Position numbers and translations under genes: made by a program
Part shown: positions 9,235-17,631 of the stretch, piece after piece
How the letters are laid out: the number at the start of each line of letters is the position of its first letter
Position numbering within the stretch: the stretch's first letter is position 1
From: Desulfobulbaceae bacterium
Lineage (GTDB): Bacteria > Desulfobacterota > Desulfobulbia > Desulfobulbales > Desulfurivibrionaceae
Reading direction: 5' to 3'
DNA: 64,000 nt
NCBI GenBank assembly: GCA_004332195.1
Contig: SJBG01000007.1
Coordinates: forward strand, 1 to 64,000
Notes under the pieces: model-generated
Told to the model about the DNA's origin: nothing
Databases searched by the model: none
What the model saw: the letters and a program-made list of their open reading frames with translations, nothing else

Positions 9235-9345
9235 GGCTTTTTTCGCGTTTTGCAGAAAAACCTTGAAAAAACATGAAAAAACAGTTTAGCAGCGTAGCAT
9301 GCGCTACTGAAGAACGCTGAAAACCATGATCTTTCAACGAAAACG
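9235..9345. repeat. Imperfect palindrome upstream of ddl
   Basis: Sequences around CGTTTT...CCTTGAAA and TTTCAACGAAAACG roughly mirror each other about a central GTAGCATGCGCTAC hairpin. The match is imperfect, and A-rich composition inflates it. It may be a decayed element like B or C. It covers the first in-frame start codon of ddl, which argues for a later start there. Confidence 0.35.
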
Positions 9346-10504
9346 TATGGCGTCAAATGGAAATTTTCATCTAAACGGCCTAATCTCAGTGGTGGAATCA
9401 AAAAAGATACGAGTGGCCCTGTTGGCCGGCGGCAACTCCAGTGAACGCGAGGTTTCCCTGGCGGGGGCTCGGGAAGTGGAGAAAGCGCTAAACAAAGCCC
9501 GCTACGAGGTCCAACGTTATGATCCGGCTATCGATCTGGCGCGACTGGTAACCGATGCCGGCGCCGGCGCCATTGATGTGGCCTTTATTATACTTCACGG
9601 GTCTTTGGGCGAAGACGGCGCCATTCAGGGATTACTCGACCTGCTAGCCATTCCCTATCAGGGCAGCGGGGTGCTGGGCAGCGCCCTGGCCATGGACAAA
9701 AATCTAACCAAGGAGCTTTACCGGCAGGCCGGGTTAAAAGTGCCGACCTGGGAAATGGCGGTATGGGCTGATCTTGCCGATTCCAACCGCCTGTTTAAAC
9801 GTCTGTTTGAGCGCTTGAGCCTGCCCCTGGTGGTCAAGCCGGTTCACCAAGGTTCCAGCTTGGGGATAAGTATTGTTGATGGCCCGGGCGAGTTGCTTAC
9901 GGCCCTCAAACGAGCCTTTGCCCTGGACGAACAGGTCATGGTGGAACAGTTCGTGGTCGGCCGGGAACTAGCCGGGGGGGTTCTGGGTAATGCCGAACTT
10001 ACTGCCTTGCCAATCGTTGAAATAATTCCCGGTGCGGATTTTCGTTTTTTTAATTATCAGGCCAAATACCAGCCGGGGGCCAGTCGGGAAATATGCCCCG
10101 CCAACTTGACCCCGGAGATCAACGCCGAGGCCCAGCGCGTTGCCTGCCTGGCCCACCGGGTTCTGCGCCTGCGCGGCTACAGTCGGACCGATATGATTTT
10201 GGCCGAGGGCGGACTTTATGTTCTTGAAACCAACACCATCCCGGGCATGACCACCACCAGCCTGCTGCCCCGGGCCGCCGCGGCCTATGGCCTGAGTTTT
10301 GGCGCCCTGCTGGATCGCCTGCTCGCTCTGGCCCTGGAAGATGTCAGCGCTTCCTCCCGTGGCTTTGTCACCCCCACCCTACCCCCGCAAAAACGGGGAC
10401 ATACCATCAAGCCGGCTAGCCGCGAAACCGGATGGGAGCAGGATAAAGTGGTACGGTCGGCCAGCCAAGGTGTTGGAGGTATGGCCGGAAAATCAACCAG
10501 TTGA
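9326..10504 (+). CDS. ddl: D-alanine--D-alanine ligase, with C-terminal tail
   Basis: Ddl joins two D-alanines with ATP to make the peptidoglycan terminal dipeptide. ATP-grasp motifs are present: GGNSSEREVSL near the N-terminus, VVKPVHQGSSLGISIV, EQFVVGRELAGGVLG, YSRTDMILAEGGLYVLETNTIPGMT. Three starts are possible. ATG 9326 lies in a palindromic repeat, ATG 9347 is next, and GTG 9389 just before ESKKIRVALLAGG fits the family best; none has a strong ribosome-binding site. After the usual C-terminus (LLALALED) there is an unrelated tail of about 55 residues, rich in Ser, Gly, Lys and Pro, with no family counterpart. It looks like read-through into non-coding sequence. Confidence 0.92.
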   Translation: MIFQRKRMASNGNFHLNGLISVVESKKIRVALLAGGNSSEREVSLAGAREVEKALNKARYEVQRYDPAIDLARLVTDAGAGAIDVAFIILHGSLGEDGAIQGLLDLLAIPYQGSGVLGSALAMDKNLTKELYRQAGLKVPTWEMAVWADLADSNRLFKRLFERLSLPLVVKPVHQGSSLGISIVDGPGELLTALKRAFALDEQVMVEQFVVGRELAGGVLGNAELTALPIVEIIPGADFRFFNYQAKYQPGASREICPANLTPEINAEAQRVACLAHRVLRLRGYSRTDMILAEGGLYVLETNTIPGMTTTSLLPRAAAAYGLSFGALLDRLLALALEDVSASSRGFVTPTLPPQKRGHTIKPASRETGWEQDKVVRSASQGVGGMAGKSTS

Positions 10505-10544
10505 GGCGTTCAAGGTAGCCTAAAGTCGCAAGAAAACGGATAGC

Positions 10545-11948
10545 ATGATGAAAGATCAGGAACATCTACTGATTGTCGAAAACGACCCGCTTTCCCGTCG
10601 ATTTTTTGAGGACGTGGCAACGGCCGAGGGCGGCTATGTGGTCCACTCCTGCGAGAACGCGGAGGTTGCCTGGGAATTCTTTCAAGAAATCCGGCCGCAG
10701 ATTATCATCCTGGAATGGATTTTAGGTGGCGCGGACGGCTTGAGCTTGGCCCTCAAGATTCGGGAAAGCGAAGACGGTCGTTATGTCACTATCCTGATGA
10801 TTACCGCCAAGGATCAGCCCGAGGCCCTGGAGGAGGCGCTCAAGGCCGGAATCACCTATTATGCAACCAAGCCGATCAGTCGCAAGTTTTTCCGGGCCTG
10901 GCTGGCGGTGGCCCGGAAAAATTGCAAAGATATGCGGCAGTTGCGGCAGTATCGGAGAATCGAGAAGTGTTACCACCAGGAACTTGAGTCGCTCAATACC
11001 CAACTGGAAGACGCCATCGCCCGAGCTAATGAAATGACCGTCGAGGCCTCCCGAGCCTGTATTGAGATCAACCAGGTCTTCGAGACCGTGGCCGGGGGGA
11101 TTATACTCATCGACACCCAGTTCAACATCACCCGCTTCAACGCGGCCTTTCTTCGGATGGTCGGGGCATCCGAAATGAAGGTTAAAACCGGGAAATGTTA
11201 CGATATTGTTCCCTCTGCCCATTGCCACACCCCAAAATGTTTCCTCCGCCAGATTCAGCGAGGGGCCGCGCAAGTGCAATGCGATATTGGTCGCACTGCC
11301 CTCGACGGTGACGATAAGTTCTATTATTACATCCTGGCCACGCCCTTTCGCGAACCAACCGGAGACCTGCTTGGCATCGTGGTGCATTACACCGATATCA
11401 CTGGCCGAGTAGTGGCGGAAAAGGCCTTGCTGGCCAGTAAGCGACGCTACAAAGAGTTGAGTATAGTTGATGAACTGACCGGCCTTTTTAATCGGCGCCA
11501 CTTCAACAAACACCTGGAGCTTGAGGTGGAGCGGTCCCGGCGCCACGACCACCCCCTGACCCTGATGATCATGGATATCAACAATTTCAAGCATCACAAC
11601 GACACTTACGGTCATCAAGCCGGAGATCTGGTGTTGAGCGCCGTGGGACAGATGCTTAGCAAATTGGTGCGGGCCAATGATCTGGCCTGTCGTTTTGGCG
11701 GCGATGAATTCGTGGTGATCCTGCCGGAAACTAAGATGGAAACCGGCCTGAAATTGGCCGAGCGCCTGCGTCGCAGTTTTGCGAAAATGGAGTTTACCCC
11801 CAAGGAAGGGGTAGTGGAACGAAAGACCCTGAGCTTGGGAGTAGCCCAGTTTGAAGTCGATGATAGCATCGAAACCCTGCTGGCTCGGGCTGACGAAAAT
11901 CTCTACAAGGCGAAGGCTGCGGACCGTAACCGCAGTGTTTTGGGTTGA
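10545..11948 (+). CDS. Diguanylate cyclase with receiver and PAS domains
   Basis: The 467-residue protein has a receiver-like domain (about 5-125), a short coiled segment, a PAS domain (about 175-295) and a GGDEF domain (about 300-467). The active site is FGGDEFVVI near residue 385. An intact c-di-GMP inhibitory site RAND lies exactly five residues before GGDEF, so the enzyme should make c-di-GMP and be feedback-inhibited. In the receiver domain the acidic pair (E12, D14) and the TKP lysine are kept, but the phospho-acceptor aspartate is replaced by Glu57 in IIILEWILGG. Glutamate at this site often mimics the phosphorylated state. There is no adjacent histidine kinase. It is one of two intact GGDEF genes in the window; two others are broken. 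Confidence 0.88.
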   Translation: MMKDQEHLLIVENDPLSRRFFEDVATAEGGYVVHSCENAEVAWEFFQEIRPQIIILEWILGGADGLSLALKIRESEDGRYVTILMITAKDQPEALEEALKAGITYYATKPISRKFFRAWLAVARKNCKDMRQLRQYRRIEKCYHQELESLNTQLEDAIARANEMTVEASRACIEINQVFETVAGGIILIDTQFNITRFNAAFLRMVGASEMKVKTGKCYDIVPSAHCHTPKCFLRQIQRGAAQVQCDIGRTALDGDDKFYYYILATPFREPTGDLLGIVVHYTDITGRVVAEKALLASKRRYKELSIVDELTGLFNRRHFNKHLELEVERSRRHDHPLTLMIMDINNFKHHNDTYGHQAGDLVLSAVGQMLSKLVRANDLACRFGGDEFVVILPETKMETGLKLAERLRRSFAKMEFTPKEGVVERKTLSLGVAQFEVDDSIETLLARADENLYKAKAADRNRSVLG

Positions 11949-12023
11949 ATTCCCCTCCTTTTTTTTGAATCAATCGTGTCGGTTAATCGGTCAGATCGGG
12001 AGGATCAGGCCGGGGCGTCAACC

Positions 12024-13295
12024 TTATTTGAGCCTCGCGAAGTAGGGCTTTAAGACCATCGGCAGTCGGATGCTGCCATCGGCCCGCTGGTGGTTTTCGT
12101 AAATGGCGGCCATGGTTCGACCCACCGCCAGGCCGCTGCCGTTTAGGGTATGCAGCAACCTGCTTTTATACTGACCGGTGGGCCGATAACGAATGGCCCC
12201 GCGACGGGCCTGAAAAGAGCCGAAATTGCTGCACGATGAAATCTCCCGGTAGCAGTTTTGGTCCGGCATCCATACCTCGATATCATAGGTTTTGCGGGCG
12301 GAAAAGCCCAAATCGCCGCTGCACAGGGTTACCACCCGGTAGGGCAGCTCCAGGCACTGGAGGATACTTTCGGCGTCGCCCAGCAGTTTTTCCAGTTCCG
12401 CGTCCGAGTTTTCCGGGGTGGTAAACTTGACTAGTTCCACCTTGGAAAACTGATGCTGACGGATCAACCCTTTGGTGTCCCGACCGTATGAACCGGCCTC
12501 GGAACGAAAACAGGGAGTGCAGGCGCAGTAATAAATGGGCAGATTCTTTTCGGCGATGGTTTCGTCGCGGTGGATGTTGGTCACCGGCACCTCGGCGGTG
12601 GGAATCAGCCAAAGGTCGGTATCGGCCACCCGAAAGAGATCCTCGGCGAATTTGGGCAACTGACCGGTGCTTCTCATGCTGGCGGTGTTGACCAAAAATG
12701 GTGGCAAAACTTCGGTGTAACCGTGCTTTTCCGTGTGCAGGTCGAGCATTAAGTTGATCAGGGCTCGCTCCAGACGAGCGGCAAAACCGGTGAGCAGGGC
12801 GAAACGGGTCCCGGAAAGTTTGGCGGCCCGGGCGAAGTCCAAAGTGCCGTCGGCCTCGCCCAGTTCCCAGTGGGCCTTGGGGCTAAAGGAGAATTCCGGG
12901 GGATTGCCCCAACGGTGGGACTCGACGTTATCAACCTCGCCGACCCCCAACGGCACCGAGTCGTGGTAGAGATTGGGGATCCCCAGGGTGATTTCCTCTA
13001 GTTTCAGGTCAATAGCCGTTAGTTGTTCTTCCAGTTTCTTAAGTCGTTCGGCCACCTTCCGGCCGGCGATCACTTTGACCGCCGCGGCCTCTTTTTGGCC
13101 CGCCTTTTTCAGATCCCCGATTTCCTGGGATTCAATCTTGCGGCGATTGCGGCCGCCTTCCAGTTCCCGCAGAATGTCGCGGCGTTGCTGGTCCAAGGCG
13201 CTGAAGTCCTCAAGCGCAGTGATATCCAGACCCCGGCGGGCGGTTTTTTCCTTGACCAGTTCCAGGTTTTCCCGGATGAAGCGCAATTCCAGCAT
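12024..13295 (-). CDS. serS: Serine--tRNA ligase
   Basis: This class II synthetase charges tRNA-Ser (and tRNA-Sec). The N-terminal coiled-coil arm is visible at about residues 25-105 (KTARRG to LEEITLGIPN). Motif 2 reads FRSEAGSYGRDTKGLIRQHQF and is followed by KVEL. Motif 3 is GSGLAVGRTMAAIYEN. The length of 423 residues is normal. The start MLELRFIRENLELVKEK matches the family. The gene is on the minus strand 107 bp downstream of moeA. Confidence 0.96.
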   Translation of the reverse strand: MLELRFIRENLELVKEKTARRGLDITALEDFSALDQQRRDILRELEGGRNRRKIESQEIGDLKKAGQKEAAAVKVIAGRKVAERLKKLEEQLTAIDLKLEEITLGIPNLYHDSVPLGVGEVDNVESHRWGNPPEFSFSPKAHWELGEADGTLDFARAAKLSGTRFALLTGFAARLERALINLMLDLHTEKHGYTEVLPPFLVNTASMRSTGQLPKFAEDLFRVADTDLWLIPTAEVPVTNIHRDETIAEKNLPIYYCACTPCFRSEAGSYGRDTKGLIRQHQFSKVELVKFTTPENSDAELEKLLGDAESILQCLELPYRVVTLCSGDLGFSARKTYDIEVWMPDQNCYREISSCSNFGSFQARRGAIRYRPTGQYKSRLLHTLNGSGLAVGRTMAAIYENHQRADGSIRLPMVLKPYFARLK

Positions 13296-13402
13296 TTTTT
13301 CTCCCCAGTAACAATTAAACTTTATGATGGCGCTAAATGACTCATAAACAGTAGGTTACGGCTTGTTTTGAAAAACAACATCTTTTCATGTAAGTGTACG
13401 GT

Positions 13403-14656
13403 TTAGCAAAAACCGGTGGAAATTGGTTGCACCGTGACCAGTTCATCTTTTTTTAACTCCCGGCGCTTGGCCGGTGCCAGGATGATGGCGTTGTGTACCT
13501 CACCAGGGCCAATCTGGCGAACCAACAGTCGCCCCCGCGCCGTTTCGAGGATTGCCCCTTTTAATTGCACAATCCCGCCCTGGCATCGTAATTTCAGAGG
13601 TTGACTAAGGTGGGCCTTAACCATGACCGGCCGGGGTTGCCGGTAACCCTGCGCCCGGCGCAGGGCCGGAGCGATCAGCAGATAAAAGAGGAGACACACG
13701 ACCGGTGGCGGCCCCGGCAACCCGAAAAAAAGGGTTTGGCGACAATCACCCAAAAGTGCTGCCAAAGTGGCCTTACCGGGACGCAGCCGCAATTGATGGT
13801 AAAGCGTCTCACTCTTAAGGCTCGCCAGGGCTCGGGCCACCAGATCATACTTGCCCGGCCCCATGCCGCCGGTGGAAATAATAAGATCCAAACCACCATT
13901 AGAACAACAAGAGGACCGATGTGTTGCTCCACTCATTCGAGCGACCAGGGCCGCGGCAATGGCCGAGGCATCGTCCTTGACGATCCCTAAGTTTACCGGT
14001 TCCCCCCCGTAGCGGCGAATCAATCCGGCGAGCAAAAAACGATTACCACCGATTAAATTGCCAGGCTCGGGGTTTTCGGCGGGATCTTCCAACAGTTCAT
14101 TTCCGGTGCAAAGCAGGCCCACCCGTGGCCGGGCGTAAACCGGCAACTCATCCACCCCGGCGGTGGCCAGCCGGGGAAGATGCTCGGGGCTAATCTCGGT
14201 TCCGGATCGAACAATAACCTGATTGCGGCGCAGATCAGCGCCTACCGCTCGAATGTGGGCGCCGCGCGGATAGGGGCCAGACAAGACCACCATTTCGGCC
14301 TCTTCCCGACCAGCCTCTTCAAAGGCAATAACGCTGTCGGCGCCGGGAGGGAGCATCCCGCCGGTCATGATCCGGTAAGCCTGCCCGGGTTGCAGTTTTT
14401 TGGTCGGCCTGGTCCAACCGGCAGGAATTTCGCCTAAAATTTGCAGGTTGACCGGCTCCGAGCCGGTATCCTTGGCTCGCAAGGCGAAACCATCGCGGCA
14501 AGACTGAGCAAAAGCCGGCACAGCCAGGCGGGCCCGGATTGCCACCGTCGGCACTCGCCCCAGGGCCTGATCCAGAGGTACGATTTCTGCGACAGTGCTG
14601 GTCGTATGGGCTAAAATCAGCCGCTGAGCTTGATACAGGGTGAGAATTTTGATCAT
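13403..14656 (-). CDS. moeA: Molybdopterin molybdotransferase
   Basis: MoeA inserts molybdate (or tungstate) into adenylylated molybdopterin. Family motifs seen are ALGRVPTVAIRARLAVPAFAQS, the MTGGMLPPGADSVIAFE loop, LLCTGNELLE and the MPT-binding STGGMGPGKYDLV. A Ser/Cys-rich stretch (HRSSCCSNGG) next to that last motif is unusual and may be a small local insertion. The gene precedes serS and follows mobA on the same strand (26 bp gap), so moeA belongs to a mobB-mobA-moeA cofactor cluster. It serves molybdo- or tungsto-enzymes encoded elsewhere. Confidence 0.93.
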   Translation of the reverse strand: MIKILTLYQAQRLILAHTTSTVAEIVPLDQALGRVPTVAIRARLAVPAFAQSCRDGFALRAKDTGSEPVNLQILGEIPAGWTRPTKKLQPGQAYRIMTGGMLPPGADSVIAFEEAGREEAEMVVLSGPYPRGAHIRAVGADLRRNQVIVRSGTEISPEHLPRLATAGVDELPVYARPRVGLLCTGNELLEDPAENPEPGNLIGGNRFLLAGLIRRYGGEPVNLGIVKDDASAIAAALVARMSGATHRSSCCSNGGLDLIISTGGMGPGKYDLVARALASLKSETLYHQLRLRPGKATLAALLGDCRQTLFFGLPGPPPVVCLLFYLLIAPALRRAQGYRQPRPVMVKAHLSQPLKLRCQGGIVQLKGAILETARGRLLVRQIGPGEVHNAIILAPAKRRELKKDELVTVQPISTGFC

Positions 14657-14682
14657 CGCTGATGGCTGGTGATGCTGAATTT

Positions 14683-15483
14683 TTACGGTAGATTTGTTAA
14701 ATCACGGGTGAAATTGATGTTGGCAAAAACATTTTTCCTGACATTTACGGTAATACTCCCGGCGGTGCCTCCTTTGGCGCCTCCTTCGATATTTCCTTCA
14801 GTATTTCCTGTGTTGTTTCCTGCGGGACTCCCGGTGATATTTCCCGCCCTGGCAGTTAGCCCTAACTCGGCCGCATTCAGGGCGCGAACCCGCAGGGATG
14901 CCAACAGACAACTGATTTTGCCCTCGCCCCGGGCCAGGGCCGCGTCTACAGCCGCCAGAATTCGTCGGTGATAAACGGCGTGTAGCGGCTCCCAGTTCGG
15001 CAAGACCACATCCCAGTCGCCGGGGTAGCGGCAAAGGCGCAGGATCACCGCGGGATCAATCACGGGCATATCGCAGGCTACCACGAAGGCCCGCTTGTGC
15101 TCGATCCGCCTGAGGGCCGCCTGGATTCCCGCCAGCGGCCCGGCTTCTCTGATCAGATCACCGGTCATTGGCCAGCCCAGGAAGGCGTATTGCTCGGGCT
15201 GGTTGGTGACCAGCAGTTTTTCCGAGAACAGTCCGGTCATGGTCCACGCAACATGAGCGATGAGCGGTCGTCCCCGGTAAAGGGCCAGGGCCTTGTTGCT
15301 GCCGAAACGACGGCTGCGCCCACCGGCCAGGATCACTCCCGCCATGGCTTGCGGCCCCGAAAAGACTCGCTCGTCGTCACTTTTTTGCCCGGCCGTGGCC
15401 GGCGGGTGTTTGGCGTTTATTGCCAAGGATTCTCGCGGGCAATGAGCCTTGGAGTGGCGCTGGTATTGGGATGATCCGGTCAT
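14683..15483 (-). CDS. mobA: Molybdenum cofactor guanylyltransferase
   Basis: MobA transfers GMP from GTP to Mo-molybdopterin, giving the bis-MGD type cofactor. The nucleotide-binding loop LAGGRSRRFGSNKAL, RPLIAHV and the VVACDMPVI motif are present. The start at 15483 overlaps the mobB stop codon as ATGA, pointing to translational coupling. This gives a 46-residue N-terminal extension before the usual MAGVILAGG start, so an internal start at the family position is possible. The C-terminal region carries a degenerate Gly/Asn repeat (GNITGSPAGNNTGNTEG and onward) encoded by a local tandem expansion at about 14750-14850. Length is 266 residues versus about 200 usual, with both additions accounting for the difference. 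Confidence 0.88.
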   Translation of the reverse strand: MTGSSQYQRHSKAHCPRESLAINAKHPPATAGQKSDDERVFSGPQAMAGVILAGGRSRRFGSNKALALYRGRPLIAHVAWTMTGLFSEKLLVTNQPEQYAFLGWPMTGDLIREAGPLAGIQAALRRIEHKRAFVVACDMPVIDPAVILRLCRYPGDWDVVLPNWEPLHAVYHRRILAAVDAALARGEGKISCLLASLRVRALNAAELGLTARAGNITGSPAGNNTGNTEGNIEGGAKGGTAGSITVNVRKNVFANINFTRDLTNLP

Positions 15484-16211
15484 GATCGCCGATCCGAAGG
15501 TCCTTGCGGGGACTGCTCATCGTCGCTGATGATGATCCGGATATGGCGGGGCCGGTCACAGCCCCTAAGACTGGTAATCATTCCTTTAAGACTGCGGCGC
15601 ACGAAGGAGGCAACAAAGCGATTTAAGGGGATGGGTTTGCCGTTGACCTCCAATTGGATAAAGGAACGGCGGCAGGCCGCACCTGATGATGACGGGCGGC
15701 CCAGAAATCGGCCGGCCAAAAAGTCGGCGATTTCCCGAACCTGACCGGAGCCAAAACAAGGGAGGCCACTCTCGAGCGTGCCGGCGGCCTCAGGATCATC
15801 GGTCACCATGGCGATCCAGGACTGATTCCGACCAGCCAGTGGTTCGGGGTGGATCTGTCGGCGATAAACCTCGATTTTCGGCAGGTTGCTCCGCTTGTAA
15901 CCCTCGGCAATCACCAAATCGACCTCGCTGAAATAACGGGTAACAAGTTCATCAATTCCCAGATCACGCTCGGTGTCGCAAACCACGCCAATCCCGATGG
16001 GCGAGGAAAGAACCACGGTATGGGCCCCGGCCTGTTTATGACGCCAGGTGTCCTTACCAGGAGTATCCACGGGGAAGGAAAACTCGTGGACATGGTGCTT
16101 AATCGTGCCGATCCGATAGCCGCACCCATTGAATTCCGGGATCAGTTTTTCCAGCAGGGTGGTTTTGCCGCAGTCGGGCTTGCCGACCAAGGCCACAACA
16201 GGAGCACTCAT
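15480..16211 (-). CDS. mobB: Molybdopterin-guanine dinucleotide biosynthesis protein B
   Basis: MobB is a GTP-binding partner of MobA. The P-loop GKPDCGKTTLLEKL is at residues 10-23, followed by the characteristic IGTIKHHVHEFSFPVDTPGKDTWRH and HKQAGAHTVV. The protein is 243 residues; the C-terminal 70 residues form a small domain common in deltaproteobacterial MobB. Its TGA overlaps the mobA start codon. It is the first gene of the mobB-mobA-moeA group; a 96-bp palindrome lies upstream. Confidence 0.9.
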   Translation of the reverse strand: MSAPVVALVGKPDCGKTTLLEKLIPEFNGCGYRIGTIKHHVHEFSFPVDTPGKDTWRHKQAGAHTVVLSSPIGIGVVCDTERDLGIDELVTRYFSEVDLVIAEGYKRSNLPKIEVYRRQIHPEPLAGRNQSWIAMVTDDPEAAGTLESGLPCFGSGQVREIADFLAGRFLGRPSSSGAACRRSFIQLEVNGKPIPLNRFVASFVRRSLKGMITSLRGCDRPRHIRIIISDDEQSPQGPSDRRS

Positions 16212-16269
16212 CGTTTACTCTCTTGTACTTTCTTGATCTTCAGGGCGCACGCAGAGACAACTTCACATT

Positions 16270-16365
16270 GCGAGGCGCCGATTAATCCCCCATGACGGCG
16301 TTACTCGTCGGCTAAATAGCCCCTGCAACATAACCTCCACGTGCCTGGTCATACGGGCGCCTCGC
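16270..16365. repeat. Palindromic element E
   Basis: A 96-bp sequence bounded by perfect 10-bp inverted arms GCGAGGCGCC and GGCGCCTCGC. An inner GACGGCGTTACTCGTC segment could form its own hairpin. It lies in the otherwise empty gap between mobB and the HIT gene. It may be a short non-autonomous element; only one copy is in this window and no target duplication is clear. Confidence 0.5.
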
Positions 16366-16413
16366 TCCCTCAAAATGTAAAATTGTTTCCGGGCAAGCCC
16401 TTAAGTCCATTTT

Positions 16414-16755
16414 TCAGCCCAGAGGCCAGGGTAGTGGGCGGCCACCAAGGACGTGCAGGTGCAGATGAAATACGGTTTGCCCCGCCGCCGCCCCGTTGTT
16501 CATCACCAGGCGGCAGTCGGGAATTCCATTTTCCGCAGCCAGTTGAGCGCCTTTGCCGACCAAGGCCCCGATGATTTCCTGGTCAGTCGCGGTTATGGAG
16601 CTCGGCCCGCTGATATGTTTTTTGGGAATAATCAGGAAATGTTTGGGGGCCTGGGGAGCGACATCCCAAAAGGCCAAAAGTTGATCATCCTCGTAAATTT
16701 TCCGGGCGGGCACTTCACCCTTGATGATTTTACAGAACAGACAGTTGTCCAACAT
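16414..16755 (-). CDS. HIT-family nucleotide-binding protein (HINT/PKCI type)
   Basis: The 113-residue protein has CLFCKIIKGEVPARKIYEDD at the N-terminus and the histidine-triad motif HLHLH in TVFHLHLHVLGGRPLPWPLG at the C-terminus. This subgroup hydrolyses purine nucleoside phosphoramidates and related adducts. The start at 16755 is preceded by a clear ribosome-binding site (GGAGGG); the frame upstream to 16800 is not needed. It is a single gene; MITE-A copy 2 lies about 150 bp upstream. Confidence 0.93.
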   Translation of the reverse strand: MLDNCLFCKIIKGEVPARKIYEDDQLLAFWDVAPQAPKHFLIIPKKHISGPSSITATDQEIIGALVGKGAQLAAENGIPDCRLVMNNGAAAGQTVFHLHLHVLGGRPLPWPLG

Positions 16756-17193
16756 GGCTAACCCTCCTTCATGTTTATCAGCGTTACGTGTCAACCCCAT
16801 TTATCTGTTACTTGGCGAACCTGGCGGCCAAGTTACTTCTCGACAGCCGATTCCCGTTGCTCACCTTGGGCGGGACGTCCTCTTTTGCGCTCATTGTTAT
16901 CTTCAGGCCACCTTGAAAAATTGCTCTTTCGCCCGATTTCTGCGTTATGCTCAAAAAATTATCCTCGGAATATAAACCATATGCCTGCGGTAATAAGTTC
17001 CATTGTTGACCGGCATCGGTCAACATTTTTTTTACGTGCCGTAAACTCGAACAAAATAGCAATTTTTCAAGATAGCCTTCATTAGGTTTGATTATTTTTT
17101 ATAATTTTTGTATTGCCTCTAAGGTAATACGTATCGTATAAAAAACAATTCATTAAAACCGTCTTCGGCCATAATATTTTTAAGGAAATAAAT
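16756..17193. other. 438-bp intergenic region between divergent genes
   Basis: Apart from MITE-A copy 2 (16906-17077) no gene is seen. Both neighbours point outward (HIT protein to the left, small ORF at 17194 to the right), so promoters for both should lie here. The stretch 17082-17160 is very AT-rich. Confidence 0.6.
16906..17077. mobile_element. MITE-A copy 2, complete, TSD TTCA
   Basis: A 172-bp element from GGCCACCTTGAAAAATT to its inverse ending AAGATAGCC, flanked on both sides by TTCA (16902-16905 and 17078-17081). It is the long form with the central hairpin TTGACC-GGCATC-GGTCAA. It has no coding capacity. Confidence 0.92.
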
Positions 17194-17525
17194 ATGCGTC
17201 AACTGGTGATCGATCAACTAGGTCGGGAAGAGTGGTTGAGCCTTGAAAGTTATTTGAAGCGCACCTTACGCACCGGGGCCATGGAGGGCTTGTTCCGGCT
17301 GGAGCTTCCCCCAGCTTTATGGGGCAAGACTCAGCGGGGGCATGAAGACTGCGCGCCTTTTTTTTCGCCGCTGAGCTGGAGAAAAATCGCCTTGTTTTTG
17401 AGCTGCTGATTCGCAGCGCGGTCAAGCTGCACTGTAGCTGCATCGCTTATCCCGCACCTGAACAGCGGGCATTTCTTCTCGACTTCTTTGACCAGATGTT
17501 GATTGCCGAAATGATCCGGGCGTGA
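17194..17525 (+). pseudogene. Small conserved-looking protein, frameshifted at a T8 run
   Basis: The frame starts at ATG 17194 with a good AAGGAA ribosome-binding site (MRQLVIDQLGREEWLSLESY). It stops at 17409. Shifting frame at the eight-T run near 17359-17366 restores an uninterrupted protein (FAAELEKNRLVFELLIRSAV and on to DQMLIAEMIRA) ending at the TGA at 17523-17525. The restored product is about 110 residues, soluble and of unknown function. It lies just upstream of a hook-length-control-like gene, so a flagellar or secretion link is possible. The homopolymer makes slippage, sequencing error and real mutation all possible. Confidence 0.55.
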
Positions 17526-17631
17526 AAATGGTCCTGATGAGTATTCTGATTCTACGATGAGAATTGACGAACTTGCCACTTTGATGCCCCAAACGGCGGG
17601 AGCTTAAGGAGCTAAGCAAAGCGAAGGCTCT

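Noticed and set aside
10509-10520. TTCAAGGTAGCC, a 12-bp match to the other MITE-A end
   Set aside because: No further similarity on either side; not enough to call a copy, so it is mentioned only as a possible cause of the ddl tail.
10722-11618. A 298-codon minus-strand frame opposite the diguanylate cyclase
   Set aside because: The plus strand encodes clear receiver, PAS and GGDEF motifs; the opposite frame has none.
16906-17077. MITE-A copies as CRISPR-like or integron attachment repeats
   Set aside because: Copies are dispersed, have terminal inverted repeats and target duplications, and are not regularly spaced, which fits transposition.
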